A stretch of 64,000 bases of DNA from Methylocystis sp. IM3. Its GTDB lineage: Bacteria; Pseudomonadota; Alphaproteobacteria; Rhizobiales; Beijerinckiaceae. The notes beneath the pieces were generated by a model. The model worked only from the letters and a program-made list of their open reading frames with translations, was not told where the DNA came from and did no database searches. A program made the translations under genes and the position numbers. Shown here piece by piece: positions 24,626 to 35,893 of this stretch; the first letter of the stretch is position 1, and the number at the start of each line of letters is the position of its first letter. The stretch is taken from contig NZ_JBBPBZ010000006.1 in the NCBI RefSeq assembly GCF_038070105.1, positions 1 through 64,000 of the forward strand. Reading direction: 5' to 3'.

Positions 24626-26257
24626 TCACGCGCTCTCGCGATACAGCAGCAGGACGGCGCCGGCCGCGATGAAGGCGACGGGCCAGACGAGGCCGGCGAC
24701 CCGGCCGAGCGCCGGGGAGGGCAGGCGCAGCTCCAGCCAGCGCGCCGCCGCCGCGATCACGCCGAGCAGGGCGACGGGCGTGTGGCTGATCTCGACCAGC
24801 ACCTCCTGCTTGTCGCCGCTGTGGCCGTAATGGGTCAGAAGCAGCGCCGCCGCCCCGGCGATCGTCAGCGGAAAGATGAACGACGGCCACGCCGCGCGAA
24901 ACTTTTTCGCCTGCGCGCGCCATTCCACCAGGGCGAGCGCCGCGACGAGCGCGATCATGAGCTTGTGCTGCGCGATGCGCGGATTGGCGAGGCTTTCGAA
25001 AAAGCCCGTGGGGCCGAGCGGCCAGGCGTCTTCATCCGCGACGATGAAGAGATAGGCGGCGAGCGCGAGAAACAGCAACGGCCAGCGCCGCCCGAGGCGC
25101 CCGAGACGCCCGGACCGGGAAACGAGCGCGACCAGTCCCGTCGCGACGACGAAGAGCGCCGCATAATGATGATGGGCCTCCGACCAGGCGATGTCGAAGG
25201 GGCTGCGCGCCGTCTCGTCCTCGAAGACGTCGCCCCCGGCCGCCGACGCGGGCGAGGGTCCGCGAAGGCCGTCGGCCGCGAGCGGCGGCGGGGCGGGGCT
25301 CGCGAGCCGCGGCCAGGCGAGTTCGAAGCGTTTCGATATTTCGGACGCATCGGGCCGCGCGGCGCGCGTGTCCGCGGCGAGCGGCGACGAGGCGAGCGCC
25401 ACCGCGCAGAGAATGGCGATGACGCCGACGCCGACCTCCGCTTCCGCGAGAACGGGAAGGCTGCGGAGGGCCGCGCATCCGTCGCGGCGTTGCCTGCGCA
25501 CGGCGTGAAGATTGACCGCGCCCATGCACAGCAGAAGGGCGAGCAGCACGGCCTTCGCGCCGAGCAGCAGGCCGTAGGTCGTTTGATAAAGCCCCTCGGG
25601 CGTTCCCACATAAGGGACGGACATGAAGACGCCGGTCGCGACGAGAAGCGCGACGGCGGCGAGGGACACGAGCGAAAAACGCGCCGCCACGGCTGCGCGC
25701 TGGCCGCGATCCTCCAGCATCCGAAGCGAGGCGATGAAATAGGGAACGCCGCCGATCCAGGCCGCGAGCGCGAAGAGATGCAGCGTCTCCGCCGCGAGCA
25801 GCGCCGCGGCGGGCTGCGACCGGCTCGCGGCGTGCGTCACGCCCGCATGGGCGCCGACGAGAACGACGGACAGCAGAACGAGCGCCGCCGTCGCGCCGGA
25901 GGCGCGGCGCGCCACAGAGGCGAGCGCAAGGGCGGCGCAGGCGGACAGGAGATCGAAGATCACGGCGTCGGCGCTCATCGCCGTTGCGAGGTCCGCGCCC
26001 GTCGAGCCCATGAGAAAGGCCGTCAGCGCGACGGCCGTCAGCGCCTGCCCCAGGCACAGGACGAGGGCCGAAGAGACGAGGACGCGCCGGCAGAAGCGCC
26101 ACAGACCGACGCGCCCCGACGCCGGCCCCTCGAGAGGCGCGAGCATGAACGGCAGATAGAGCGCGCCGCCGACCGCAACCGTTTGCGCGACCATCGAGAC
26201 GCCGCGCAAGATCCAGTCGGCCATGCCGTAGATGGAGAGAAACGCCTGCATTCTCAT
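24626..26257 (-). CDS. copD: CopD family copper-resistance membrane protein
   Basis: 543 aa with about 12 hydrophobic segments. The order (first helices after ADWILRGVSMVAQTVAVGG, central LHLFALAAWIGGVPYFIASL, C-terminal helices) is that of CopD, the inner-membrane partner of CopC in copper uptake. The block SEAHHHYAALF adds possible metal ligands. The ATG overlaps the copC stop as ATGA, so the two are translationally coupled. AGGTGGGG precedes the start. Confidence 0.85.
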   Translation of the reverse strand: MRMQAFLSIYGMADWILRGVSMVAQTVAVGGALYLPFMLAPLEGPASGRVGLWRFCRRVLVSSALVLCLGQALTAVALTAFLMGSTGADLATAMSADAVIFDLLSACAALALASVARRASGATAALVLLSVVLVGAHAGVTHAASRSQPAAALLAAETLHLFALAAWIGGVPYFIASLRMLEDRGQRAAVAARFSLVSLAAVALLVATGVFMSVPYVGTPEGLYQTTYGLLLGAKAVLLALLLCMGAVNLHAVRRQRRDGCAALRSLPVLAEAEVGVGVIAILCAVALASSPLAADTRAARPDASEISKRFELAWPRLASPAPPPLAADGLRGPSPASAAGGDVFEDETARSPFDIAWSEAHHHYAALFVVATGLVALVSRSGRLGRLGRRWPLLFLALAAYLFIVADEDAWPLGPTGFFESLANPRIAQHKLMIALVAALALVEWRAQAKKFRAAWPSFIFPLTIAGAAALLLTHYGHSGDKQEVLVEISHTPVALLGVIAAAARWLELRLPSPALGRVAGLVWPVAFIAAGAVLLLYRESA

Positions 26258-26622
26258 CGCCCCACCTGAAATGCGACGTCGCCCCGGCTGGCGTGGCCGT
26301 CGACGCCCAGGACTTGCCAATGAAGACGGTAACGTCCTTCGCGAAGGCCGGTTCCCGTCGCCTTCAGCGCGTCGGACGGGCCTCCGGCCTCGATCCGCAA
26401 GACGGCCGCCGCGCCATCTTCCCTGACGAGCTTCAGTTGCGAAAAGCGCGGATCGAGCCGGCTGTCGAAACGCAGTTCGATCGACACCTCGCCGCCGGCG
26501 ACGACGGCCCCCGCAGCGGGAGCCGACGACACGAGCGACGCATGGGCCGCGGCGTCGGCGACGGAGCCGGCGAGGAGGATCATCGCGAGGATCATCGAAA
26601 GAACGCGCGCACGCCAGGCCAT
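26254..26622 (-). CDS. copC: CopC periplasmic copper-binding protein
   Basis: 122 aa. The signal peptide ends at DAAA, so the mature protein starts HASLVSSAPAAGA; an N-terminal His is a copper ligand in CopC proteins. The closing block LHWQVLGVDGHASRGDVAF contains the second conserved His. GGGGGAGG lies 7 bases upstream of the ATG. It is coupled to copD and follows the signalling operon by 89 bp. Confidence 0.9.
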   Translation of the reverse strand: MAWRARVLSMILAMILLAGSVADAAAHASLVSSAPAAGAVVAGGEVSIELRFDSRLDPRFSQLKLVREDGAAAVLRIEAGGPSDALKATGTGLREGRYRLHWQVLGVDGHASRGDVAFQVGR

Positions 26623-26711
26623 CGCCAACCTCCCCCGCAGCCGCTCGGGGCCTCGCGGCTTCGAGGTAAGTTTCGCTGTCTCTCTTCGAGGCAAGCGGCG
26701 CCTTTTGCGCG

Positions 26712-28340
26712 TCAGGCGGGCGGGGGCGCTCTCCCGATCAGGAAACAGGTCTCCATCCGGCCCTTGCCCTTGACCTCGAGGCTGCCGCGCGGCTCCAGAA
26801 CGAACGCGCCGCCCAGGCGCTCGCAGGTGGATTTCGACACATGGATGCGGCCGGGCAGGCTGTTGGCCTCGAGCCGGCTCGCGACGTTCACCGTATCGCC
26901 CCAGATGTCGTAGATGAACTTGTGCGCGCCGATGACGCCGGCGACGACGTCGCCGGAATTGACGCCGATCCGGATTTGCAGCGTCGCCGGCAGTTCCGCG
27001 TTGAGCCTGCCGAGGGTTTCGATCATCTCCACCGCCATGTCTGCGACGGCGTGGGCGTGATCCTCCCGCTTGCCGAAAAGCCCGCAGGCGGCCATGTAGG
27101 CGTCGCCGATGGTCTTGATCTTCTCGACGCCGAATTTGAGCGCGAGCGCGTCGAAGGCCGAGAAGACCCGGCTCAATATGTCCACGAGCCTGGCGGCCGG
27201 CAGCGTCGAGGACAACTCGGTGAAGCCGACGAAATCGGCGAACAGGATGGTGACGTCGTCGAGATGATCGGCGATCACCGTTTCCCCGCCCTTCAGACGC
27301 TCGACGGTCGGCGCCGGGAGAATGTTGAGGAGAAGCTTTTCGGATCGCTCCTTCTCGATCCTGAGCGCCTCCAGCGCCTCGCGCTCGCGGTCGCGCAGGC
27401 GCTTCTTCTCCAGCGACGATCCGATGCGCGCGCGAAGCAGCACGGGATCGAAGGGCTTGGCGAGATAATCCTCGGCGCCGGCTTCGACGCATCGGACGAT
27501 CGAGTCGATCTCGTTGAGCGCCGAGATCACGATGACGGGAATGTCCCTGAGCGACGCGTCGGACTTGAGCGCCGAAAGGACGTCGAAGCCGCTCACGTCG
27601 GGCATGAGCAGATCGAGCAGAATGAGATCGAACGGCGCCTCCCTGACGAGCGCGAGCGCGCGCGCGCCGTTTTCGGCGAGCGTCACCGCATGGCCCTGCC
27701 GTTCGAGACGCCGCTTCAGAAGATCGCGATTGGAGGCGTTGTCGTCGACGACGAGAATGCGGCTCGGCAGCTGCGCGGCGTCGTCGGCCTCGCCTTCCGC
27801 GATCGGCTGCACGGATGCGACGAAGCGGTCCGCCACCCGCGCCGAGACGAGCCCCGCGCCCGCCTCCGCCGGGTCCGCGCCCTCGCTTTGGGGCAGCGAG
27901 AAGCTGACGAGGCCGTCGATGCGTTCGAGAAAGCGGGACGCCTCCTCGAGGAGCCGATCGAGATCCGTGACGAGGCCGCCGGCGTCGACGAGATCCGCCG
28001 CGTCCTCGCGCAGCATCTCGCCATACCCCTTGATCGCATTGATGGGCGTGCGCAGATCGTGCCGCAGGCGCCGGCGATAGTCCTCCGGATCCTCGTCAGC
28101 CTCTTTCTCGCGCGCGCGGAGCGGGCTGAACGGATCGACGAGAGACGCGATGAGCGTGCTCAGCGAGCGGCTGGCGAGCCTGATCTTCTCGAGATCCTCC
28201 CGGAACTGGGCCTGATCGTTCTTTCCCGCTTCGTCGAGCAGGATCTCGACATAGCCCGCGATGGCCTCGGCGGGCGCGCTCAGCTCCTGCCGCACATAGG
28301 CGATCAGCGCGCGATCCGTCCTGTCGGCGACGCGGGTCAC
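26712..28340 (-). CDS. Receiver-adenylate cyclase with HisKA-like N-terminus
   Basis: 542 aa, GTG start overlapping the upstream receiver gene stop as GTGA. Residues about 85-145 are a HisKA-like helix pair with H94 in RHDLRTPIN, without an ATPase domain. A receiver domain spans 194-305 with phospho-acceptor D243 (LLDLLMPD) and KPFD near 295. A class III nucleotide cyclase occupies about 350-510: metal Asp369 in FADFVGF and Asp413 in IGDAY, with K409 in EKIKTIGD specifying ATP. It therefore probably makes cAMP when phosphorylated, as the output of this operon. Confidence 0.9.
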   Translation of the reverse strand: MTRVADRTDRALIAYVRQELSAPAEAIAGYVEILLDEAGKNDQAQFREDLEKIRLASRSLSTLIASLVDPFSPLRAREKEADEDPEDYRRRLRHDLRTPINAIKGYGEMLREDAADLVDAGGLVTDLDRLLEEASRFLERIDGLVSFSLPQSEGADPAEAGAGLVSARVADRFVASVQPIAEGEADDAAQLPSRILVVDDNASNRDLLKRRLERQGHAVTLAENGARALALVREAPFDLILLDLLMPDVSGFDVLSALKSDASLRDIPVIVISALNEIDSIVRCVEAGAEDYLAKPFDPVLLRARIGSSLEKKRLRDREREALEALRIEKERSEKLLLNILPAPTVERLKGGETVIADHLDDVTILFADFVGFTELSSTLPAARLVDILSRVFSAFDALALKFGVEKIKTIGDAYMAACGLFGKREDHAHAVADMAVEMIETLGRLNAELPATLQIRIGVNSGDVVAGVIGAHKFIYDIWGDTVNVASRLEANSLPGRIHVSKSTCERLGGAFVLEPRGSLEVKGKGRMETCFLIGRAPPPA

Positions 28341-28711
28341 GAAGCGCCGGAAGCGAGCAGCGCCGTGATCTTGCCCAGGAGCCGCGTGATCTCGACCGGC
28401 TTGGTGTCGTAGTCCTCGCAGCCCGCCTCCATCGCCTTCTCGCGATCGCCGGCCATGGCGTGGGCCGTGAGCGCGATCACCGGGATCTTTCGCGTCGCGT
28501 CGTCCTGCTTCACCCGCCGCGTCGCCTCCCATCCGTCGATCACCGGCAGGCTCATGTCCATCAGGATCAGATCGGGCGCTTCCGAAGCGGCCATCTCGAC
28601 GCCCTGCTGTCCGTCGACGGCGATGACGACGTCGTAGCCGTTGCGCTTGAGGCGTCTCGACAGCATGTCCCGGTTCATCTCATTATCTTCGACAAGCAGA
28701 ATCTTCGCCAC
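28337..28711 (-). CDS. Single-domain response regulator
   Basis: 124 aa CheY-like receiver. Visible residues are the acidic pair EDN near the start, the phospho-acceptor Asp in LILMDMSLP, the switch Thr in ALTAHAM and Lys in DTKPVE. The GTG at 28711 has GAGGGAGAG 8 bases before it. It lies between the hybrid kinase and the receiver-cyclase and overlaps the latter by 4 bp. It probably relays or competes for phosphate in that pathway. Confidence 0.9.
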   Translation of the reverse strand: MAKILLVEDNEMNRDMLSRRLKRNGYDVVIAVDGQQGVEMAASEAPDLILMDMSLPVIDGWEATRRVKQDDATRKIPVIALTAHAMAGDREKAMEAGCEDYDTKPVEITRLLGKITALLASGAS

Positions 28712-28728
28712 CTGGTCGCTCTCCCTCG

Positions 28729-31466
<2,738 letters not shown>

Positions 31467-31467
<1 letters not shown>

Positions 31468-32771
31468 CACTGCGCCTCCGTCGGATTCGCCCATCGGCCG
31501 CCCCAGCCATCGTACATCGCGGCCAGAAACGCCTCCCATTCCGCCTTGGTGCGGGAGGGCGGATAGGGAACCGGGCGGATCGGGTGGTCCACCGTCCAGA
31601 CCAGTTCGATGCCGCCGTCGGGACGGATCTTGCCCACCGAGAAGGAACGCCAGCTGTGTTGCGTATAGGGATCGACGGAAACGAGTCCTTCCGGCGCGTC
31701 GAGCGTCTCGGTCAGCATCGTCCGCCGGACCCTCTCGACATCCAGCGTCTGCGCCTCCTGCACCGCCTTGGCCCATAGCCTCACGCTGAAATAGGAGGTC
31801 GCGATCACGTCGCCCGTGACGCGGTTTTCGCCGTATTTGCTGCGAAAGGCGCGGATGAACCGCTCGTTTTCAGGCGTCCTGACCGCCTCGAAATAGCTCC
31901 ACGCGCTGTAATGGCCCTGCAAACTCTCGATCGGCAGGCTGCGCAGTTCTTCCTCGCCGATGCTGACGGAAACCACGGGGAGCCTTTGCGCCGTGAGGCC
32001 GGCGTCGGTCAGCGCGCGATAGAAGGCCTTGTTGGAATCGCCCACGACGGAGCTGAGAACGACGTCGGGCTGCGCCGCCTTTATCCGTTCGACGGCCTTC
32101 GACACATTGGAGCTGCCGAAGAAAATATAATCCTCGCCGACGAGCTCCGCGCCGAGCGCGCGGATCGTATCCTTCATGATTTCGTTGATGCTGCGCGGCC
32201 AGACGTAATCCGAACCGATCAGATAGAATTTGCGGCCGATGTGGTCGAGGCTCCATTTGATCGCCGGAATGACCTGCTGATTGGGCGCCGCGCCCGTGTA
32301 GATGATGTTGGGGGACTGCTCGAGGCCCTCATAGGCCATCGGATAGACCATCAGCTGGCCGTATTTCTCGATGACGGGCGCGACCGTCTTCCGGCTCGCG
32401 GAGGTCCAGCATCCAAAGATCACCGAGACCTTTTCCTGCGTGATCAGCCGCTCCGCCTCTTTCGCGAACGTCGGCCAATCCGACTTGCCGTCCGCAATGA
32501 CGGGCTGGATTTTCCGGCCCAGCAGGCCGCCCTGGGCGTTGATCTCGTCGATCGCCAGAAGCTCGGCGTCGACCATGGAATTCTCGCTGATCGCCATGGC
32601 GCCCGAGCGCGAATGCAGGATTCCGACCTTGATCGGGGCGCGCTCCTCCGCGAAGGGGTAAACCGCGGCGGCCAGAACCGCGCCGGCGGCAAGGACGACG
32701 GCAAGGACCGCGGCGATGGCGACGGCGCCTTTCGGGGCGCTGGGGGGAGCCTTGGAAGTTACGATCGGCAT
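31467..32771 (-). CDS. UrtA-like periplasmic binding protein as sensor
   Basis: 434 aa. A membrane anchor at about residues 15-37 leads into a periplasmic binding fold of the urea/amide type (UrtA, FmdD, AmiC): IKVGILHSRSGAMAISE, EINAQGGLLGRKIQPV, FGCWTSASRK, GSDYVWPRS and EDYIFFGSSNVS. No ABC permease or ATPase genes lie nearby. Instead the gene is coupled to a hybrid histidine kinase, so it probably senses urea, a short amide or a related C1/N compound and signals rather than transports. The retained anchor fits that role. Confidence 0.85.
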
Positions 32772-32993
32772 TGCGCCTTTCCAGTGACGAGAATCATGGT
32801 CGCGATGGAGCCTGAGCGGTCCAATTTATTTGAACGCCCCCGCGCATTCCAGAGAGGCGCGCGTCTGTTTTCGCGAAAAGCGTTCATTGCTACGCTCACG
32901 CTGTCGCCCATCTCATTTGCCTGCGCCCGGGAGTGGACCGTCGCGCGCGTCCGTGTACACTGCCGCGCCTCTGCGTGCGAAAGGCGACTGGGC

Positions 32994-33701
32994 ATGATCT
33001 TCATCGACTCGGCGGACCGGGCGGAGCTCTCTCAGGCGCTTTCGCTCCCCTACTGCAAGGGATTCACCACCAACCCGACGCTCTTCCTGCGCGCCCTCGG
33101 CGTTCAGGAGCTGAGCCTCGCCGAATATGTGTCGGCGGCCCGGAGCCTCGTCGATTTTGCGGCAGGCGACGCGAAGGCGCGGGACGTCATGATCCAGGGC
33201 GTCGGCGCGCCCGGGCAGGTCCTGGCGCAGCTTCACGCCTACAGGGACGCGCTCGGCGCCGTTCGCGACACGACGCTGTGGATCAAGCTGCTGCCGACGC
33301 GTGAGCATCTCTCCCTTTGTCCGGACATCGCGTCTCTCGGGTGCAAAAGTCTGGTGACGGCCGTTTTCACCCCGGCCCAGGCCTGCGCCGCGATGGAAAG
33401 CGGCGCGGACGGCGTCGCCGTCTATCTCGGGAGAACGATGAAGCAGGACGATTGGGAAACGACGCTCGAGTCAATCGCGCGCCTGGTTTTGCCGCGCGAG
33501 AAGATGCTGCTCATGGCGAGCCTGGCGGATGCGTGGAAAGTGGAGGCGGCCCTGCGCTACAGCGCGGACATCACCGTTCCCTTCGCCATGATCGACCAGT
33601 TGCTCCGCTCTCCTCATTCCGACGAGGCGATCGCGACCTTCACGGCGCAAGTCGGCGAGGACGTCGCGTCGGACGTGACGACGTCGGACATGGGGCAGTG
33701 A
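32994..33701 (+). CDS. Transaldolase-like protein
   Basis: 235 aa of the small transaldolase/fructose-6-phosphate aldolase group. It begins MIFIDSADRAE and has GFTTNPTL and the Schiff-base lysine K98 in LWIKLLPT, followed by TAVFTPAQACAA. The family transfers or releases three-carbon units in sugar-phosphate metabolism. Its stop overlaps the next start as GTGA, tying it to the FAD dehydrogenase genes downstream. That link suggests a sugar or sugar-phosphate pathway, not yet defined. Confidence 0.75.
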   Translation: MIFIDSADRAELSQALSLPYCKGFTTNPTLFLRALGVQELSLAEYVSAARSLVDFAAGDAKARDVMIQGVGAPGQVLAQLHAYRDALGAVRDTTLWIKLLPTREHLSLCPDIASLGCKSLVTAVFTPAQACAAMESGADGVAVYLGRTMKQDDWETTLESIARLVLPREKMLLMASLADAWKVEAALRYSADITVPFAMIDQLLRSPHSDEAIATFTAQVGEDVASDVTTSDMGQ

Positions 33702-34132
33702 TTTTCCCGGCGAACCGCATCGCGCGACGCGAGCTTCTGGCGGGCGCGGCCGTCAACGTCCTGCTTCTCGCCGTCCCCACAGCATTCGCCGACGCCCGAA
33801 GCCTCGATCTGTCGCGTTTTCTGCGGCTGAGCGAGAAACTGACCGCGCGTCCCAACCTCCCGCCGGAAATCGGCAGGATGTATCTTCAAAACATTGTCGG
33901 CGACGAAGGCTTGCGAAAGCGGTGGGAGAATGCGCGCGGCTCGACGACAGACGAGCGGGCCGCCCTCGAATCCCGAATTGTCGCAGACTGGTGTTCGGGG
34001 CAGACGCTCACGCCGAAGGGACTTGTCTGCATCGATTACGCCGGCGCGCTTTTGTGGGACGCGATCGGTTTCGCCAGACCGAGGGGCGTTCCCGACGCCG
34101 AGGCGGGGCGCTGGGCCCTGGCGCCATCCTGA
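33698..34132 (+). CDS. Small (Tat-exported) subunit of FAD sugar-type dehydrogenase
   Basis: 144 aa, GTG start coupled to the upstream transaldolase gene. The N-terminus has a twin-arginine-like signal (IARRELLAGAAVNVLLLAVP). The remainder fits the small, or gamma, subunit of FAD/3Fe-4S glucose- and sorbitol-type dehydrogenases: DLSRFLRLSEKLT, IVADWCSG, CIDYAGALLWDAIG and the C-terminal GRWALAPS. That subunit carries the folded large subunit through the Tat system. It lies 10 bp before the large subunit. Confidence 0.7.
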   Translation: MIFPANRIARRELLAGAAVNVLLLAVPTAFADARSLDLSRFLRLSEKLTARPNLPPEIGRMYLQNIVGDEGLRKRWENARGSTTDERAALESRIVADWCSGQTLTPKGLVCIDYAGALLWDAIGFARPRGVPDAEAGRWALAPS

Positions 34133-34142
34133 CGGAGCCGAC

Positions 34143-35756
34143 ATGGACATTCGCACGGAGGCGCTGATCATCGGTTCGGGCGTCGCGGGGGCGCTTCTCG
34201 CCTGCGAGCTTGCGAGAAATGGCGCAAGCGTCGTTCTCATGGAGGCGGGGCCGCGCGTCGACCGCGCGGAGGCCGTCAAACGATTTCACGCCGCATATCC
34301 GAAGACGCCCGAGTCGGCGTATCGACAGTCGGAGTTCACGCCGCATCCCACGACCGAGAACCCCCACGGTTTTTACGCTCAAAAAGGCGCGGATATCTTC
34401 AATTCGACCTATCTGCGGCAAGTCGGCGGAACGACCTGGCATTGGCTGGGAACCGCGATACGCCTCGTTCCCGACGACTTCCGCCTGAAGTCGCTTTTCG
34501 GCCTCGCGGTCGACTGGCCGATGTCCTATGAGGAGCTCGAACCCTGGTATTGCAAGGCGGAAGAAGAACTCGAGGTTTCGGGCGACGACGCCGACGATCT
34601 GGGGTCGCCGCGCTCGGCGCCCTATCCGCTGCCCGCCGTCCAACAAAGCTTTCTGGACCTCTACTGGAAGAAGGCGCTGCGCGGCTCCGGCTTCGACGTC
34701 CGCGCCACGCCACAGGCGCGACGCTCGCAGGCGTCGTCGAGCCGTCCATCCTGCCACGGAAGCGCGAGCTGCATCCCCGTCTGCCCCATCCAGGCGAAAT
34801 ATGACGCGACCATACATGTCGCGCGCGCCGAGCGCCTCGGCGTGCGCCTACTTGCCGAGACCTGCGCCACCTTCGTCGAGTGTCGGGAAGACGGGCGCGT
34901 CGAAGCGGTGCGGTTCAAGCGTCGCGACGGATCGACCGGGCGCGTGCTGGCGCGCATCGTCGTGGTCGCCGCCAATGCAATGGAGACGCCGCGTCTGCTG
35001 TTGGCCTCGAGATCCAATGAATGTCCGGAAGGCGTCGCGAACCGGTCGGGCCAGCTCGGCCGCAATCTGATGGATCATCCGATCCAGCTGAGCTGGGCCC
35101 TCGCCCGTGATCCGGTCTGGCCTTATCGAGGACCGGGTTCGACGTCGGGCGTCGAGCAGTTCAGGCGCTCGTCGAGGCGCGCGACCGACTCGGCGCTGAG
35201 ATTCGAAATCGGAAACGAGGGGTGGACCTGGCCGACAGGGGCGCCGGAATCGACGGCGCGGGATCTCGCCATGAGCGGCCTGCGCGCACAGGCGCTCTAC
35301 GCTGCGCTCGAACATCAGACATCCCGGCACATCCGTATCGCGGCGTTGACGGAGCAACTTCCGCTGGAAGAGAACCGTGTGACCCTGGACTGGAGCCGGA
35401 CCGAGCCGACGGGCTTGCCCGGAGTGCAGATTTCATATCGTCTCGATGGCTACACGCAGCGTGCGCTCGTCAATGCGCGGCGCATGCATGAGGAGATGTT
35501 CCAGCGCGTCGGCGTGACGTCGTTTTGGCACAAGGACGACGCGCAAGCGGCGGGCCATATCATGGGCACGGCGCGCATGGGCGACGATCCGGCGCAGTCC
35601 GTCGTCGACAAAAATCTGCGCGCGCACGACCATCGCAATCTGTTTCTCGTCGGCGCGGCGGTCTTTCCAACCGGAGGAGCCGCCAATCCGACGCTGACCA
35701 TCGCGGCGCTCGCCCTTCGCGCGGCGCGGCCCATTCTCTCGGCGCTTGCGGAATAG
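34143..35756 (+). CDS. GMC-type FAD dehydrogenase, 3Fe-4S large subunit
   Basis: 537 aa of the GMC oxidoreductase family. The FAD site is IIGSGVAGALLACELA (residues 9-24), with GGTTWHW as second signature and HIMGTARMG plus NPTLTIAALALR near the end. Cysteines C204, C210 and C214 in CHGSASCIPVCP match the 3Fe-4S cluster spacing of bacterial FAD glucose dehydrogenases. It likely oxidises a sugar or polyol in the periplasm and passes electrons to a cytochrome. No dedicated cytochrome subunit is adjacent; the usual third gene is missing. Confidence 0.88.
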   Translation: MDIRTEALIIGSGVAGALLACELARNGASVVLMEAGPRVDRAEAVKRFHAAYPKTPESAYRQSEFTPHPTTENPHGFYAQKGADIFNSTYLRQVGGTTWHWLGTAIRLVPDDFRLKSLFGLAVDWPMSYEELEPWYCKAEEELEVSGDDADDLGSPRSAPYPLPAVQQSFLDLYWKKALRGSGFDVRATPQARRSQASSSRPSCHGSASCIPVCPIQAKYDATIHVARAERLGVRLLAETCATFVECREDGRVEAVRFKRRDGSTGRVLARIVVVAANAMETPRLLLASRSNECPEGVANRSGQLGRNLMDHPIQLSWALARDPVWPYRGPGSTSGVEQFRRSSRRATDSALRFEIGNEGWTWPTGAPESTARDLAMSGLRAQALYAALEHQTSRHIRIAALTEQLPLEENRVTLDWSRTEPTGLPGVQISYRLDGYTQRALVNARRMHEEMFQRVGVTSFWHKDDAQAAGHIMGTARMGDDPAQSVVDKNLRAHDHRNLFLVGAAVFPTGGAANPTLTIAALALRAARPILSALAE

Positions 35757-35893
35757 ACGCGCAAGGCGCCGTTCAGGCTCGTGGCCGAGCTGAAAGACGA
35801 TCCTTCAAAACAATCGCCAGTCATGTTAGTGTGAAAAAGTTCTTTGGCGCGAAAAACGATCGTCGCGCGTTATTTATTTTTTTGAGGTCCGCC

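Noticed and set aside
26254..27492. A 412-codon frame extending copC far upstream.
   Set aside because: Only the last 122 codons form CopC with a signal peptide and ribosome binding site; the rest is antisense-free shadow of the cyclase gene in another frame.
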